49,203 nt of DNA from Bacteroidales bacterium (GTDB taxonomy: Bacteria > Bacteroidota > Bacteroidia > Bacteroidales > UBA932): positions 1 through 49,203 of the forward strand of contig JAEDEB010000009.1 of assembly GCA_016293535.1 (NCBI GenBank), read 5' to 3'. A program made the translations under genes and the position numbers. The notes below the pieces were generated by a model. It did no database searches and had not been told where the DNA came from. It was given only the letters and a program-made list of their open reading frames with translations. Numbering within the stretch: the first letter of the stretch is position 1; each line of letters starts with the position of its first letter. Positions 33,787-42,402 of the stretch are shown here, piece by piece.

Positions 33787-35505
33787 TCAATGTTTCTTCA
33801 AGCCAAGTTTCGCCTCGGAGATGTTGATGATGAAGTCTCCTATCTTCTCGAGCTCTGCCACCAGGTCGATGTAGTATACGCCCGAGGTATAGTCGTAGTC
33901 GGCATTCTCTATATTGTTGATATGCTCTTCGCGGAGCATGTTCCTGCACTCGTTGATGTTGCACTCCGCATCCACGGCATTGCTGATGTCGGTCAGATGA
34001 GGATTCTTCACGTTCTCGACCATCACCTGATATGCGACCTCGACAACGTCGAGCATGTGGTTGAGGTTCTTGAGCATATCCTCGCTGAATGACTTCTTGT
34101 GCACGAACTTCCTCTTGAGCAGACGGCCTATCGCCTCGCCGGAGTCGCCGAGACTCTCCATCTCGCCTATGACCTTGTACATGGTCTTTATCCTCTCCGC
34201 GGAAGCGTCGGAGACATCAGCTTTATTTATCTCGTTGAGGTATGAGGCAATCTCGAACTCTATCCTGTCGGTAATGCCTTCGTACTTGATGAGCTTCTCG
34301 TTGATGGCGTCGTACTTGTCCGGGTCGCTCTCGTTCACGGCGTCACGTATGTAACTGTAACCGTTGTAGCATATCTCCGCAAAGTGCTGGATTTCCTGCT
34401 GAGCCTCGTTGAGGGAAAGCTCCGGCAGGGCCACCGGGCCGCTATGTATGTACTTGAGCCTGAACACCTCGTCCTCGCCTTTCGGGGATGGAACCATCCA
34501 GCATACCACCTTCTCGATGACAGGGATGCACCAGATAAGTATGAAGGTGTTGATGAGGTTGAACAGGGTGTGGAGGGTTGCGACGCAGTAAGGGAGGGTC
34601 GCCGCGAGCTCTTCCTGATTTCCTTCGAAATCAGTGGTCATAGGGTTGGCGAAACCGAGGGCCTCGACTATCATTCCTATGAGCCTGAGGAAAGGCTTGA
34701 ACAGACAGAGCACCCATACCACTCCGAAGACGTTGAAGAGCATATGCGCCCTCGCCGTCCTCTTCGCCGAGACGTTGGCCACGGAGGCCGCGATATTGGA
34801 GGTTATGGTCGTTCCTATGTTCTCGCCGAGCACCATGGCCGCAGCGATTTCGAACGGGATGACACCTACGGACACGAGGAGCATGGTTAGGGACATTGTC
34901 GCCGCCGAAGACTGGAGCATGAGGGTCATGCAGGCTCCTATGAGCATGAAGAGCAGGGTCGAGCCGAAGCCGAAGCCCGTGAGAGGGGCGAGGAAAGACT
35001 GGACGGACGGCTGCGAGAGCAGAGGGTAGGCTGTGTCCTTGAGGGTGGAAAGGCCGAGGAAAAGGAAGCCGAAGCCCATCAGAAACTCACCGAAATTCTT
35101 GTATTTGGTCCTCTTGAGGGAGAGGAACACGAAGGCAAAGAACATAAGGGGGATGGCCACCGCACCGAGGCTGAAAGACCCGTCGAAGGACAGGGCGAAG
35201 AGCCAGGCTGTCACCGTGGTGCCTATGTTTGCTCCCATTATCACTCCTATCGCATTCGCAAGCGCGAGAAGTCCTGCGTTCACGAAGCTCACGAGCATCA
35301 GGGTGGTTGCCGTAGAGGATTGTACGAGGGCCGTGATGACTATTCCCGTGAGCACACATTTGAAGCGGTTGGATGTCATCGATGCCAGGAAAGAGCGCAT
35401 TGAATCTCCCGCCATCTTCTGGAGTCCTCCGCTCATCAGGGACATTCCGTAGAGGAACATGCCGAGACATCCGAGCATTTTGAGGACAGCGTAGACTGTT
35501 TCCAT
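33787..35505 (-). CDS. Na+/phosphate symporter family protein with PhoU-like C-terminal domain
   Basis: The protein has 572 aa. Two inverted Na/Pi repeats are visible: ALVQSSTATTLM with MGANIGTT, and MLQSSAATMSLT with LGENIGTT. The last 220 residues are helical, PhoU-like and cytosolic (DRIEFEIASYLNEI, SDSGEAIGRLLKRK-type helices). It is the first gene of a seven-gene operon that runs down to the SNF transporters. Phosphate uptake is the family role; regulation by phosphate cannot be seen. Confidence 0.9.
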   Translation of the reverse strand: METVYAVLKMLGCLGMFLYGMSLMSGGLQKMAGDSMRSFLASMTSNRFKCVLTGIVITALVQSSTATTLMLVSFVNAGLLALANAIGVIMGANIGTTVTAWLFALSFDGSFSLGAVAIPLMFFAFVFLSLKRTKYKNFGEFLMGFGFLFLGLSTLKDTAYPLLSQPSVQSFLAPLTGFGFGSTLLFMLIGACMTLMLQSSAATMSLTMLLVSVGVIPFEIAAAMVLGENIGTTITSNIAASVANVSAKRTARAHMLFNVFGVVWVLCLFKPFLRLIGMIVEALGFANPMTTDFEGNQEELAATLPYCVATLHTLFNLINTFILIWCIPVIEKVVCWMVPSPKGEDEVFRLKYIHSGPVALPELSLNEAQQEIQHFAEICYNGYSYIRDAVNESDPDKYDAINEKLIKYEGITDRIEFEIASYLNEINKADVSDASAERIKTMYKVIGEMESLGDSGEAIGRLLKRKFVHKKSFSEDMLKNLNHMLDVVEVAYQVMVENVKNPHLTDISNAVDAECNINECRNMLREEHINNIENADYDYTSGVYYIDLVAELEKIGDFIINISEAKLGLKKH

Positions 35506-35531
35506 TTAGTTGTCTGTTAGTGAAATTTGGG

Positions 35532-35539
35532 CAAAATTA
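35532..35539 (-). promoter_or_regulatory. -7 box (TAATTTTG) for the Na/Pi symporter operon
   Basis: The complement reads TAATTTTG, fitting TAnnTTTG, 27 bases upstream of the ATG at 35505. Confidence 0.5.
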
Positions 35540-35551
35540 TTAAAAAAAAGT

Positions 35552-35559
35552 TACTTTTG
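35552..35559 (+). promoter_or_regulatory. -7 box (TACTTTTG) with TTTG -33 element for the large secreted protein
   Basis: TACTTTTG fits TAnnTTTG, and a TTTG at 35526-35529 lies 22 bases before it, close to the usual -33 spacing. The ATG follows at 35579, preceded by an unusually G-rich AAGGGGGAAT that could act as a ribosome-binding site. Confidence 0.6.
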
Positions 35560-35578
35560 CGGGCATATAAGGGGGAAT

Positions 35579-38500
35579 ATGAAGAGAAATAACGGACTGA
35601 TTCCGAAACTTGTCTGCGCCCTGTCGCTGAGCCTTGCTGCGGCCCTTCCTGCGGCGGCCCAGTTCTACCACGCAGGGGACGACCCGGGACGGACACGCTG
35701 GATGAGCACTGACACTCCCGATTTCCGCATCATCTACCCCGTAGGCATGGATTCCCTCGCCCGTGAGTACGGGAAGGCGCTCGAGAAATGGCGCATTCCG
35801 GTCGGACAGAGCATTCACTATCTTCCGGGTCAATATACCCGCGGCCCCGTTCCAGTAATTCTCCATCCTTTCAACTCCTACTCCAACGGTTCCGTAGCCT
35901 GGGCTCCGAGAAGGATGGACCTGTATACGGTTCCGAGCGTCTATTCCCCCGAGCCCATGAGCTGGATGACAATGCTCGCCATCCACGAATCCCGCCACGT
36001 TGCCCAGATGCAGTTCGGGCTCAGCTACGCCCTGCGGCCCTTCGGCTGGTTCTTCGGGGAAATGATATGCGGAGGAGCAAGCGGCCTATACGGGCACAAC
36101 AGCTTCCTCGAGGGGGACGCCGTATGCGCGGAGACAGCCCTCACTCCGTCAGGACGCGGGCGCAGCGCCGATTTCCTCAACTACTACCGCATAGCTTTCG
36201 ACTGCGGGGACACGAGAAGCCTTTACAAGTGGAGCCACGATTCCCAGACGCGCTTCGTGCCGGACAAATATGCGCTCGGATATCTTCTTACCGGAGGCAT
36301 ACGCTGTTTCTACGATGTACCCGACTATACGGGTCAGTTCTATGAACATGCGGCGAGGAGGCCCTACGACTTCAAATACAGCACGGTAACCCGCAAACTC
36401 TGCGGCACGAACCTCAACGGAGCATTCGAACACATACGGGACACCATCACCGTAATCTGGCGCGCCGAAATGGAAGCCCGCCGGCCATATACCCCGATGA
36501 AGCAGGTCACCCCGACAAAACGGGGATACGAGCAGTATTCCGCTCTCGCCGTCGAGGGTGACCGCATACTCGCAAGGAGAAAGAGCCTCTACCGCACGAC
36601 CGATCTCGTGAGCATAGGGCCGGACGGAAAGGTGAGGCATATCAGAAATGCAGCCTCATATACCGGGCCCATATCAGTGTCTGCCGACAGCACCGGAAGC
36701 AGGATATACTGGAGCGAGACCTTGAGCAGCGGGAGATGGAGCCTCTCCAACACCTCGGCAATACGCTGGTCCAAAGGCTCCCACCGCCGCGACAGGACCC
36801 TTGTGAAGCGGGAAAGACTCTACAATCCCGTTCCATCTCCATCAGGCAGGACCATAGCCGCGGTGGATTATTGCGACAGCGGGTATTTCAGCGTCCGTCT
36901 CCTCGACAGGGAAGGGCGCACAATGGACAGGATGAGGGCCCCTTCCGGACTCCAGCTTTCCGAACTCGTGTGGACTTCGGAGGATAGTCTGATTGTCCTG
37001 GGCATTGACGACAGGGGCTGCGGACTGTACCGCGTCCCGTTAGAGGGCTGCGGACTGTACCGCGTCGCGTCAGAGGGCGGGGACGGATGGACCCCGATAC
37101 TCGGCCCTGTGGCAGCAAGCATAAGGAGCCTCTCCGTCGACGGTAAGGGCCGCGTCATATTCACCAGCGACCGCAGCGGCGTCAACGAAATGTACAGCAT
37201 CTCCCCGGACGGGAGCTCCGTAAGGCAGGAGACCAGCACCCGTTACGGCGCATCTGATTTCCGCTACGACCCTTCCGGCGAATGGGTCTACTGCATAGCC
37301 CAGCGCCTCGAAGGGGATTTCGTGTTCAGGGCTGCCGCCGACTCGCTTCTGGGACGGGAGGTCGATTTCTCCGTTCTCCACAGCTATACCATAGCCGACA
37401 AACTCTCCGAGCAGGAGAAAGCCTACGGATGCACTCCTACGGCTCCCGACAGCGTCAGCTTCTCTGAACCGAAGCGCTACAGAAAGATTGCCCATCTGTT
37501 CAATGTCCATTCCTGGGCCCCGTTCTATTTCAATGCCGACAACATCATGGACATGAGCTATGACCGCTACTACGAACTCGCTTCCCTGGGAGCTGCGGCC
37601 CTTGTGCAGAACCGGCTCGGCACCTTCACGGGAGGATTCGGTTGGTCCGTGCACAAGGATCCCGACGAGAAGAGCCTGTGGCGGCATAGCGCCCACGCCC
37701 ATTTCAAATATACCGGATGGCTCCCTGTGATTGAGGCCAAGCTGGATTTCAACGACAGGCGGGCGAGAGATTACGGCCCTCTGAAGCTCAACACGGAAAT
37801 TTGCCGCAAAGGGAACAAGATATACACCGCGAAATGGGCTGCGCTTCCTGGATACAGGTCCGAGCGGCCTTATGTACACGGGCATGTCGCCGTCTCCATT
37901 CCCCTGTCCTGGACTGCAGGAGGCATTCACTACGGCCTCACCCCGGCCCTTTCCTTCGACATAAGCAACGACCGCTATGACACAGGCGTGGCATCCTGGA
38001 CGTCGAATGTTTCGGAACTGGGGAAAACAGGCGTGTTCCGCAGTTTCGAGTACATCAGGGGACGCAGCTTCCCGAGTATGTATTCCACTGCCTCGGTGAG
38101 GGGTTACGCAATGCTCTCCACTGCTCCTTCAGCCATCTATCCGCGGTTCGGGATAGGCGCTGAAATAGGCTGCGTGAAACATTACGGACTGAAGGTAGAG
38201 CCTCCTGTGGACAAGGTCTTCCGTCTTCCGGTCATATACGCATACGCCTACGGCTACCTTCCCGGCATACTGCCTGAACAGGGCCTGCGTCTTACCGCGC
38301 GGGGACAGAAGGCGCTCGGAAACATGGGGCTCTTCAACTCGGGAGCCATCTCCACCACTCCGAGAGGCATGAGACGGAGCGGAGTGCCCCAGGTTCTCGC
38401 AGGACAGAGCTGGTCTGCATCCTTTACCGCAGACTACGCCGTTCCCATCACTCTCGGCGATCTCAGCATAGGAAAAGGCTTCCTGGATTTCAGGAGGCTG

Positions 38501-38725
38501 GTTCTGACCCCGCACTTCGACGGCAGTTTCAGCCCTCTGGGCATGCTCCTGAGTACCGGGGCATCGCTGACCGTGGACTTCAGCGGAATACTCTGGCACA
38601 CCCTCTATCTCAGCGCGGGAGCCACCGTCTCCTACAACGGCGGCTCTGCATATCAGGGCATAGAAAAGGCCGGCACCCCTATTGGAAGAGTATTTGCCGG
38701 CCCGCTCTTCAGTTTCAATTTCTGA
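35579..38725 (+). CDS. Large secreted protein: HExxH peptidase-like, beta-propeller-like and outer-membrane-barrel-like regions
   Basis: The protein has 1048 aa. A signal peptide (ending PAAAQF) is followed by an N-terminal domain with a zinc-peptidase motif HESRHVAQMQFG (His136, Glu137, His140) and a possible third ligand in the Glu of NSFLEGDAVCAET. Residues about 310-590 show repeating segments such as SPSGRTIAAVDY, SVDGKGRVIFTSDRSGVNEMY and RYDPSGEWVYCIAQ, as in PD40/TolB-like propellers. The C-terminal 400 residues alternate polar and aromatic strands and end GPLFSFNF with a terminal Phe, as in outer-membrane barrels. It may be a surface or periplasmic protease anchored in the outer membrane. 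The start is ATG 35579, set by the promoter and signal peptide; the frame extends to 35510. Confidence 0.75.
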   Translation: MKRNNGLIPKLVCALSLSLAAALPAAAQFYHAGDDPGRTRWMSTDTPDFRIIYPVGMDSLAREYGKALEKWRIPVGQSIHYLPGQYTRGPVPVILHPFNSYSNGSVAWAPRRMDLYTVPSVYSPEPMSWMTMLAIHESRHVAQMQFGLSYALRPFGWFFGEMICGGASGLYGHNSFLEGDAVCAETALTPSGRGRSADFLNYYRIAFDCGDTRSLYKWSHDSQTRFVPDKYALGYLLTGGIRCFYDVPDYTGQFYEHAARRPYDFKYSTVTRKLCGTNLNGAFEHIRDTITVIWRAEMEARRPYTPMKQVTPTKRGYEQYSALAVEGDRILARRKSLYRTTDLVSIGPDGKVRHIRNAASYTGPISVSADSTGSRIYWSETLSSGRWSLSNTSAIRWSKGSHRRDRTLVKRERLYNPVPSPSGRTIAAVDYCDSGYFSVRLLDREGRTMDRMRAPSGLQLSELVWTSEDSLIVLGIDDRGCGLYRVPLEGCGLYRVASEGGDGWTPILGPVAASIRSLSVDGKGRVIFTSDRSGVNEMYSISPDGSSVRQETSTRYGASDFRYDPSGEWVYCIAQRLEGDFVFRAAADSLLGREVDFSVLHSYTIADKLSEQEKAYGCTPTAPDSVSFSEPKRYRKIAHLFNVHSWAPFYFNADNIMDMSYDRYYELASLGAAALVQNRLGTFTGGFGWSVHKDPDEKSLWRHSAHAHFKYTGWLPVIEAKLDFNDRRARDYGPLKLNTEICRKGNKIYTAKWAALPGYRSERPYVHGHVAVSIPLSWTAGGIHYGLTPALSFDISNDRYDTGVASWTSNVSELGKTGVFRSFEYIRGRSFPSMYSTASVRGYAMLSTAPSAIYPRFGIGAEIGCVKHYGLKVEPPVDKVFRLPVIYAYAYGYLPGILPEQGLRLTARGQKALGNMGLFNSGAISTTPRGMRRSGVPQVLAGQSWSASFTADYAVPITLGDLSIGKGFLDFRRLVLTPHFDGSFSPLGMLLSTGASLTVDFSGILWHTLYLSAGATVSYNGGSAYQGIEKAGTPIGRVFAGPLFSFNF
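37016..37075 (+). repeat. In-frame 30-bp tandem duplication inside the propeller region
   Basis: Units 37016-37045 and 37046-37075 differ at two of 30 positions and encode GCGLYRVPLE and GCGLYRVASE. The near identity at the nucleotide level suggests a recent duplication. Confidence 0.85.
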
Positions 38726-38737
38726 GAATTCAGCACC

Positions 38738-39019
38738 TCACTTCCTGCGGTCGATATAGACCCAGAGCAGGTACATCAGGGCTCCCCAGACAAGAAAGAG
38801 TATGATTGCGAGCCATAAGGGGAGTCCGGAATCGTAGGCATCGTCACGGACATATTTCTGGAACTCCGGGATGTCGGCATAATAGTAGGAGCCGGCCCCG
38901 AAGTCGAGGCTGTCCACAAGGCCCAGGCCGTTTATCATGATGTAAACGGCTAAAAGCAAAGTGACCACCGCAAGAGTAACGGTGGCCACCTTGAAGAGTA
39001 TCCTGAGCCCCTTTTTCAT
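38738..39019 (-). CDS. Small two-helix membrane protein of unknown function
   Basis: The protein has 93 aa. Helices lie at about 9-32 and 66-88, joined by an aromatic and acidic loop (DFGAGSYYYADIPEFQKYV) likely to be periplasmic. It ends with RRK, giving a cytosolic C-terminus. It lies 15 bp downstream of the YeiH-type transporter and is probably co-transcribed with it, perhaps as an accessory subunit. No family is recognised. Confidence 0.65.
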   Translation of the reverse strand: MKKGLRILFKVATVTLAVVTLLLAVYIMINGLGLVDSLDFGAGSYYYADIPEFQKYVRDDAYDSGLPLWLAIILFLVWGALMYLLWVYIDRRK

Positions 39020-39034
39020 TCTGCGACGCCCGGT

Positions 39035-40381
39035 TTAGCTGAGTACAGGAATAGGGAAAATCTTTCCGGAGAGGAGGAACCAGACGGCAAAGAGAGTGAG
39101 AAGGATGTTGAACACCTGGCCCACTACATAGAGCCAGAGCACCTTTCCGCCCTGCATCGATTTCCATATCTCCTTGAAGTTGGTGTCAAGTCCAATGCTC
39201 GTGAAGGCGAGCACGAAAGCCCAGTTCTTGTACTGGTCAAGCACCTTGTTGATGGCGGAAACCTCGCCCTGTCCGAAGAGAGGCAGAACGATGAATGAGG
39301 CAACGAGAGAAGCCACGAAGAAACCGATGATGAACTTCGGGAAACGGGTCCAGATCTCGCCCGGTCCAACCCTTGTATTGCCGGTCTTGTCAACCTTGGT
39401 TGCAAAGAACAGGGCCACGAAGAAGGCGATGAAGCCTATGAGAATGTTCTGAATGGACTTCACGAGCACAGCCGCCGTCTGGGCCTCCTCTCCGAGCGCG
39501 GTGCCTGCAACGACAACGGCTCCGGTACTGTCCACGGTTCCGCCTATGAGGGCGCCGCCCATCAGCGGACTCATTCCCACCCATTTGATGATCATAGGTT
39601 CGAACACCATCATCAGCACGGTGAATATGATCGAGATGGAGATGGCCATTCCCAGATCCTGCTTCTTGCAATTTGCTGCCGCACCTGTTGCAATGGCTGC
39701 CGAAGTACCGCATACGCTGGTCGCGGAGGCCATTGTGATGACGAGAGGCTTGTTGTCTATCTTGAGAACCCTGGTGCCGAACCACCACATGAAGATGATG
39801 ACTATAGGGGTCACGATCCACGCGATGCCGAGCCCGTAGAGACCGAACTTTGCGATATTGCTGAAAAGCACGGAGAATCCCATTATCACGAGTCCTGTCT
39901 TCACGTAGAACTCAGTCTTGATTGCAGGCTTGAGCCACTGCGGAACTCCTACTGTGTTGGAAACGAGGAGACCTACGATAAGAGCCCAGAATGCCCACTC
40001 GAGATAGCGGTTGAGAGTATACTCTGCACTGATGAGGCGTACGACCAGGGCCAGTACGAAGAGACCGATGAAGGCCGGGATGTATTTCTTGAGAGATCCG
40101 CCCTGCAACTTCACTCCTGCTGAAAAAAGTACACCGAGGACAAGGACTGTCACCGCAAGACGAATCCAGAACTTGGCGCTTGCAAGTTGGGCTCCGAGAG
40201 GCACGACCTTGGCTGCCGCCTCTTCCGAGAGAGTTTCACCCAGTGTCCAGGTGCTGAATTTGAGAGCTGCGAAATCGAATGACTGGGTCAGGACGGCAAC
40301 GGCTCCGATGATGATGATTATGAAGCCCAGCCAGCAGGCCATCCAGTCTTCCGAAACTAATTTCTTTTTAAAATTGCTCAT
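39035..40381 (-). CDS. YeiH-family putative sulfate exporter
   Basis: The protein has 448 aa with about 10-11 helices. It carries the segments ATSVCGTSAAIATGAAANCKK and GGTVDSTGAVVVAGTALGEEA, which mark the YeiH/PSE (Cons_hypoth698) transporter family; family members are annotated as putative sulfate exporters from weak evidence. Codon use and spacing are ordinary. No clean TAnnTTTG box is seen upstream. Confidence 0.85.
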   Translation of the reverse strand: MSNFKKKLVSEDWMACWLGFIIIIIGAVAVLTQSFDFAALKFSTWTLGETLSEEAAAKVVPLGAQLASAKFWIRLAVTVLVLGVLFSAGVKLQGGSLKKYIPAFIGLFVLALVVRLISAEYTLNRYLEWAFWALIVGLLVSNTVGVPQWLKPAIKTEFYVKTGLVIMGFSVLFSNIAKFGLYGLGIAWIVTPIVIIFMWWFGTRVLKIDNKPLVITMASATSVCGTSAAIATGAAANCKKQDLGMAISISIIFTVLMMVFEPMIIKWVGMSPLMGGALIGGTVDSTGAVVVAGTALGEEAQTAAVLVKSIQNILIGFIAFFVALFFATKVDKTGNTRVGPGEIWTRFPKFIIGFFVASLVASFIVLPLFGQGEVSAINKVLDQYKNWAFVLAFTSIGLDTNFKEIWKSMQGGKVLWLYVVGQVFNILLTLFAVWFLLSGKIFPIPVLS

Positions 40382-40475
40382 GGCGTTTGGTTTTAGTATT
40401 GAACTTGGAAATCTTCCAAAAAAATGTTTCAGACTCCTTGTATCCGAGCGAAGATAGTAAATAATTTTTTAATCG

Positions 40476-40483
40476 TACCTTTG
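40476..40483 (+). promoter_or_regulatory. -7 box (TACCTTTG) five bases before a start codon
   Basis: TACCTTTG matches TAnnTTTG, and only CCGC separates it from the ATG at 40488. Transcription would begin at or next to the ATG, giving a leaderless mRNA, unless translation starts further in. Confidence 0.5.
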
Positions 40484-40487
40484 CCGC

Positions 40488-41150
40488 ATGTCCATCATAT
40501 CATCGACCACGGTTTCATGTTCCAGCTGCGCCGCAAACGGAGAACTGAAAGTCTACCGCAGCATCAATGTGTCCGAAGACCCGTCATTGAAAGAAAAAGT
40601 GCTTGACGGTTCCCTTTTCGTATGGTCCTGCCCATCCTGCGGCCGGATGAACCTCACAAAGTACGAGACTCTCTACCACGACCCTGAAAAGAAGCTTATG
40701 GTATGGCTGATACCAGAGGGCGAACTGGATGAGAGCCAGTCTGTTGCCATTCGAAAACACGCTGAGGCAATGGGCGGATACGAACTCAGGCGCGTGGACT
40801 CCGTGGGCGACCTCATAGAGAAGATTCTGCTGCGGGACGCCGGGCTTGAGGACACGGTCGTCGAACTCTGCAAATATGTCACGCGCGCGGAAATGGCGAC
40901 GAACGCTCAGAAGCAGGGCGACGCTTCCTCGGATTTTGCGAACCTTCCCATACATTTCCATGCACTCGGAGAACAGGACGGGGAAAAATTCCTGACTCTC
41001 AGCTTTCCGTACGAAGGGAAGATGGCGGGCTGCAACATAGGCTTCAATGTCTATGAGGACTGCCAGCGCATATTGCAGCGAAACCCTTCCATCAAGACTG
41101 AGGAAGGGTTCGCAAAAGTGGACGCCGGATGGCTGTCCGAATATCTGTAA
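40488..41150 (+). CDS. CpXC-domain zinc-ribbon protein
   Basis: The protein has 220 aa. Residues 1-130 form a CpXC domain with cysteine pairs at 11/14 (SCSSC) and 48/51 (SCPSC) and the conserved SINVSEDPSLKEKVLDGSLF between. The role of the family is unknown; a zinc-bound nucleic-acid or protein-binding function is usually assumed. The first Cys pair lies so close to the N-terminus that the ATG at 40488 must be the start or very near it. It converges on galK with a one-base gap. Confidence 0.8.
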   Translation: MSIISSTTVSCSSCAANGELKVYRSINVSEDPSLKEKVLDGSLFVWSCPSCGRMNLTKYETLYHDPEKKLMVWLIPEGELDESQSVAIRKHAEAMGGYELRRVDSVGDLIEKILLRDAGLEDTVVELCKYVTRAEMATNAQKQGDASSDFANLPIHFHALGEQDGEKFLTLSFPYEGKMAGCNIGFNVYEDCQRILQRNPSIKTEEGFAKVDAGWLSEYL

Positions 41151-41151
41151 T

Positions 41152-42297
41152 TTATTGAAGCTTGCGCGCTCCGTCGCTGATGACCACGTCGTAAATCTTA
41201 GGCGCGTGTCCGAACTTCTCCGTGAACTGTGACACTGCCGCATCCACGAAAGGCTGATAGAGCTCGTCCTTTACGAGGTTGATGGTACAACCGCCGAAGC
41301 CTCCGCCCATTACGCGGGAGCCGGTCACATCCATCTTGCGGGCGAGACGGTTGAGGAAATCGAGTTCTTCGCAGGAAACCTCGTAGAGTCTGCTGAGACC
41401 GAAATGGGTCTGGTACATGAGTTCGCCCACGGTCTCGTAGTCGCCCCTTTCGAGCGCATCGCATACGTCGAGCACCCTCTGCACCTCACCTATGACATAC
41501 TCCGCACGAAGGAAATCTTCCTGTGGTATCTCTGAGCGCACCTCTTCGAGCCAAAGCCTCTTTGCATCGCTGAGGAACTCCACGTCAGGGTGGTTCTTCC
41601 TGATGGCGGCAGCTGCATTCTCACAGGACTGACGACGCTTGTTGTACGCCGAAGAAGCGAGTTCGTGCTTTACGCAGGAATCCACGAGCACAAGGCGATA
41701 GCCCTCGGGATTGAATGGGAAGTACTTGTATTCCAGGGTCTTGCAATTCAGTCTTATAAGGCTGCCCTTCTTTCCGAAGCAGGATGCGAACTGGTCCATT
41801 ATGCCGCACTTCACTCCGCAGTAGTTGTGCTCGGTAGCCTGGCCTATCTTGGCGAGTTCGAACCTGTCTATTCCATTGCCGTTGAGGTCGTTGATGGCAA
41901 ATGCGAAGGTGCTTTCGAGAGCCGCCGAAGAGCTCAGGCCCGCTCCGAGAGGGACATCGCCTGCAAACACCGCGTTGAAGCCGGCCACCTTTCCACCTCT
42001 CTTGATGGTCTCACGGCACACTCCGAAAATGTAACGCGCCCAGCTCTGGGACGGGGCATTCTCCTCATTGAGTCCGAACTCAACGTATTCGTCGATATCG
42101 ATGGAAAAGACACAGACCTTGTCACTGCCGTTGAGAGCAAGCTCTGCAAGAATCCCCTTGTCAATGGCGCCCGGGAACACATAACCGCCGTTGTAGTCGG
42201 TATGTTCACCAATGAGGTTGATTCGTCCTGCCGAGGCGTAGAACTGCCCTTCGCCGCCGAAAAGGGTCTTGAATTTCTCTGAAATTACCGTTTTCAT
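41152..42297 (-). CDS. galK: Galactokinase
   Basis: The protein has 381 aa of the GHMP kinase family. The galactose signature GRINLIGEHTDYNGGYV lies near 24-40, the ATP-binding loop PLGAGLSSSAALE and the C-terminal GSRVMGGGFGGCTI are complete. It phosphorylates alpha-galactose to galactose-1-phosphate in the Leloir pathway. It stands alone with its own -7 box at 42334-42341; the mutarotase gene lies 9 kb away. It is the expected length. Confidence 0.97.
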   Translation of the reverse strand: MKTVISEKFKTLFGGEGQFYASAGRINLIGEHTDYNGGYVFPGAIDKGILAELALNGSDKVCVFSIDIDEYVEFGLNEENAPSQSWARYIFGVCRETIKRGGKVAGFNAVFAGDVPLGAGLSSSAALESTFAFAINDLNGNGIDRFELAKIGQATEHNYCGVKCGIMDQFASCFGKKGSLIRLNCKTLEYKYFPFNPEGYRLVLVDSCVKHELASSAYNKRRQSCENAAAAIRKNHPDVEFLSDAKRLWLEEVRSEIPQEDFLRAEYVIGEVQRVLDVCDALERGDYETVGELMYQTHFGLSRLYEVSCEELDFLNRLARKMDVTGSRVMGGGFGGCTINLVKDELYQPFVDAAVSQFTEKFGHAPKIYDVVISDGARKLQ

Positions 42298-42333
42298 ATT
42301 TGTGTTATTAGTTTTTTCGTGACATTATTCTCA

Positions 42334-42341
42334 CAAATATA
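42334..42341 (-). promoter_or_regulatory. -7 box (TATATTTG) for galK
   Basis: The complement reads TATATTTG, a TAnnTTTG match, 37 bases upstream of the galK ATG at 42297. Confidence 0.55.
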
Positions 42342-42402
42342 GTAATCTTCGAATAAAACCCGCATCATCCCTCGCATAACTTTCCGTCCATATCCACGCC
42401 CG

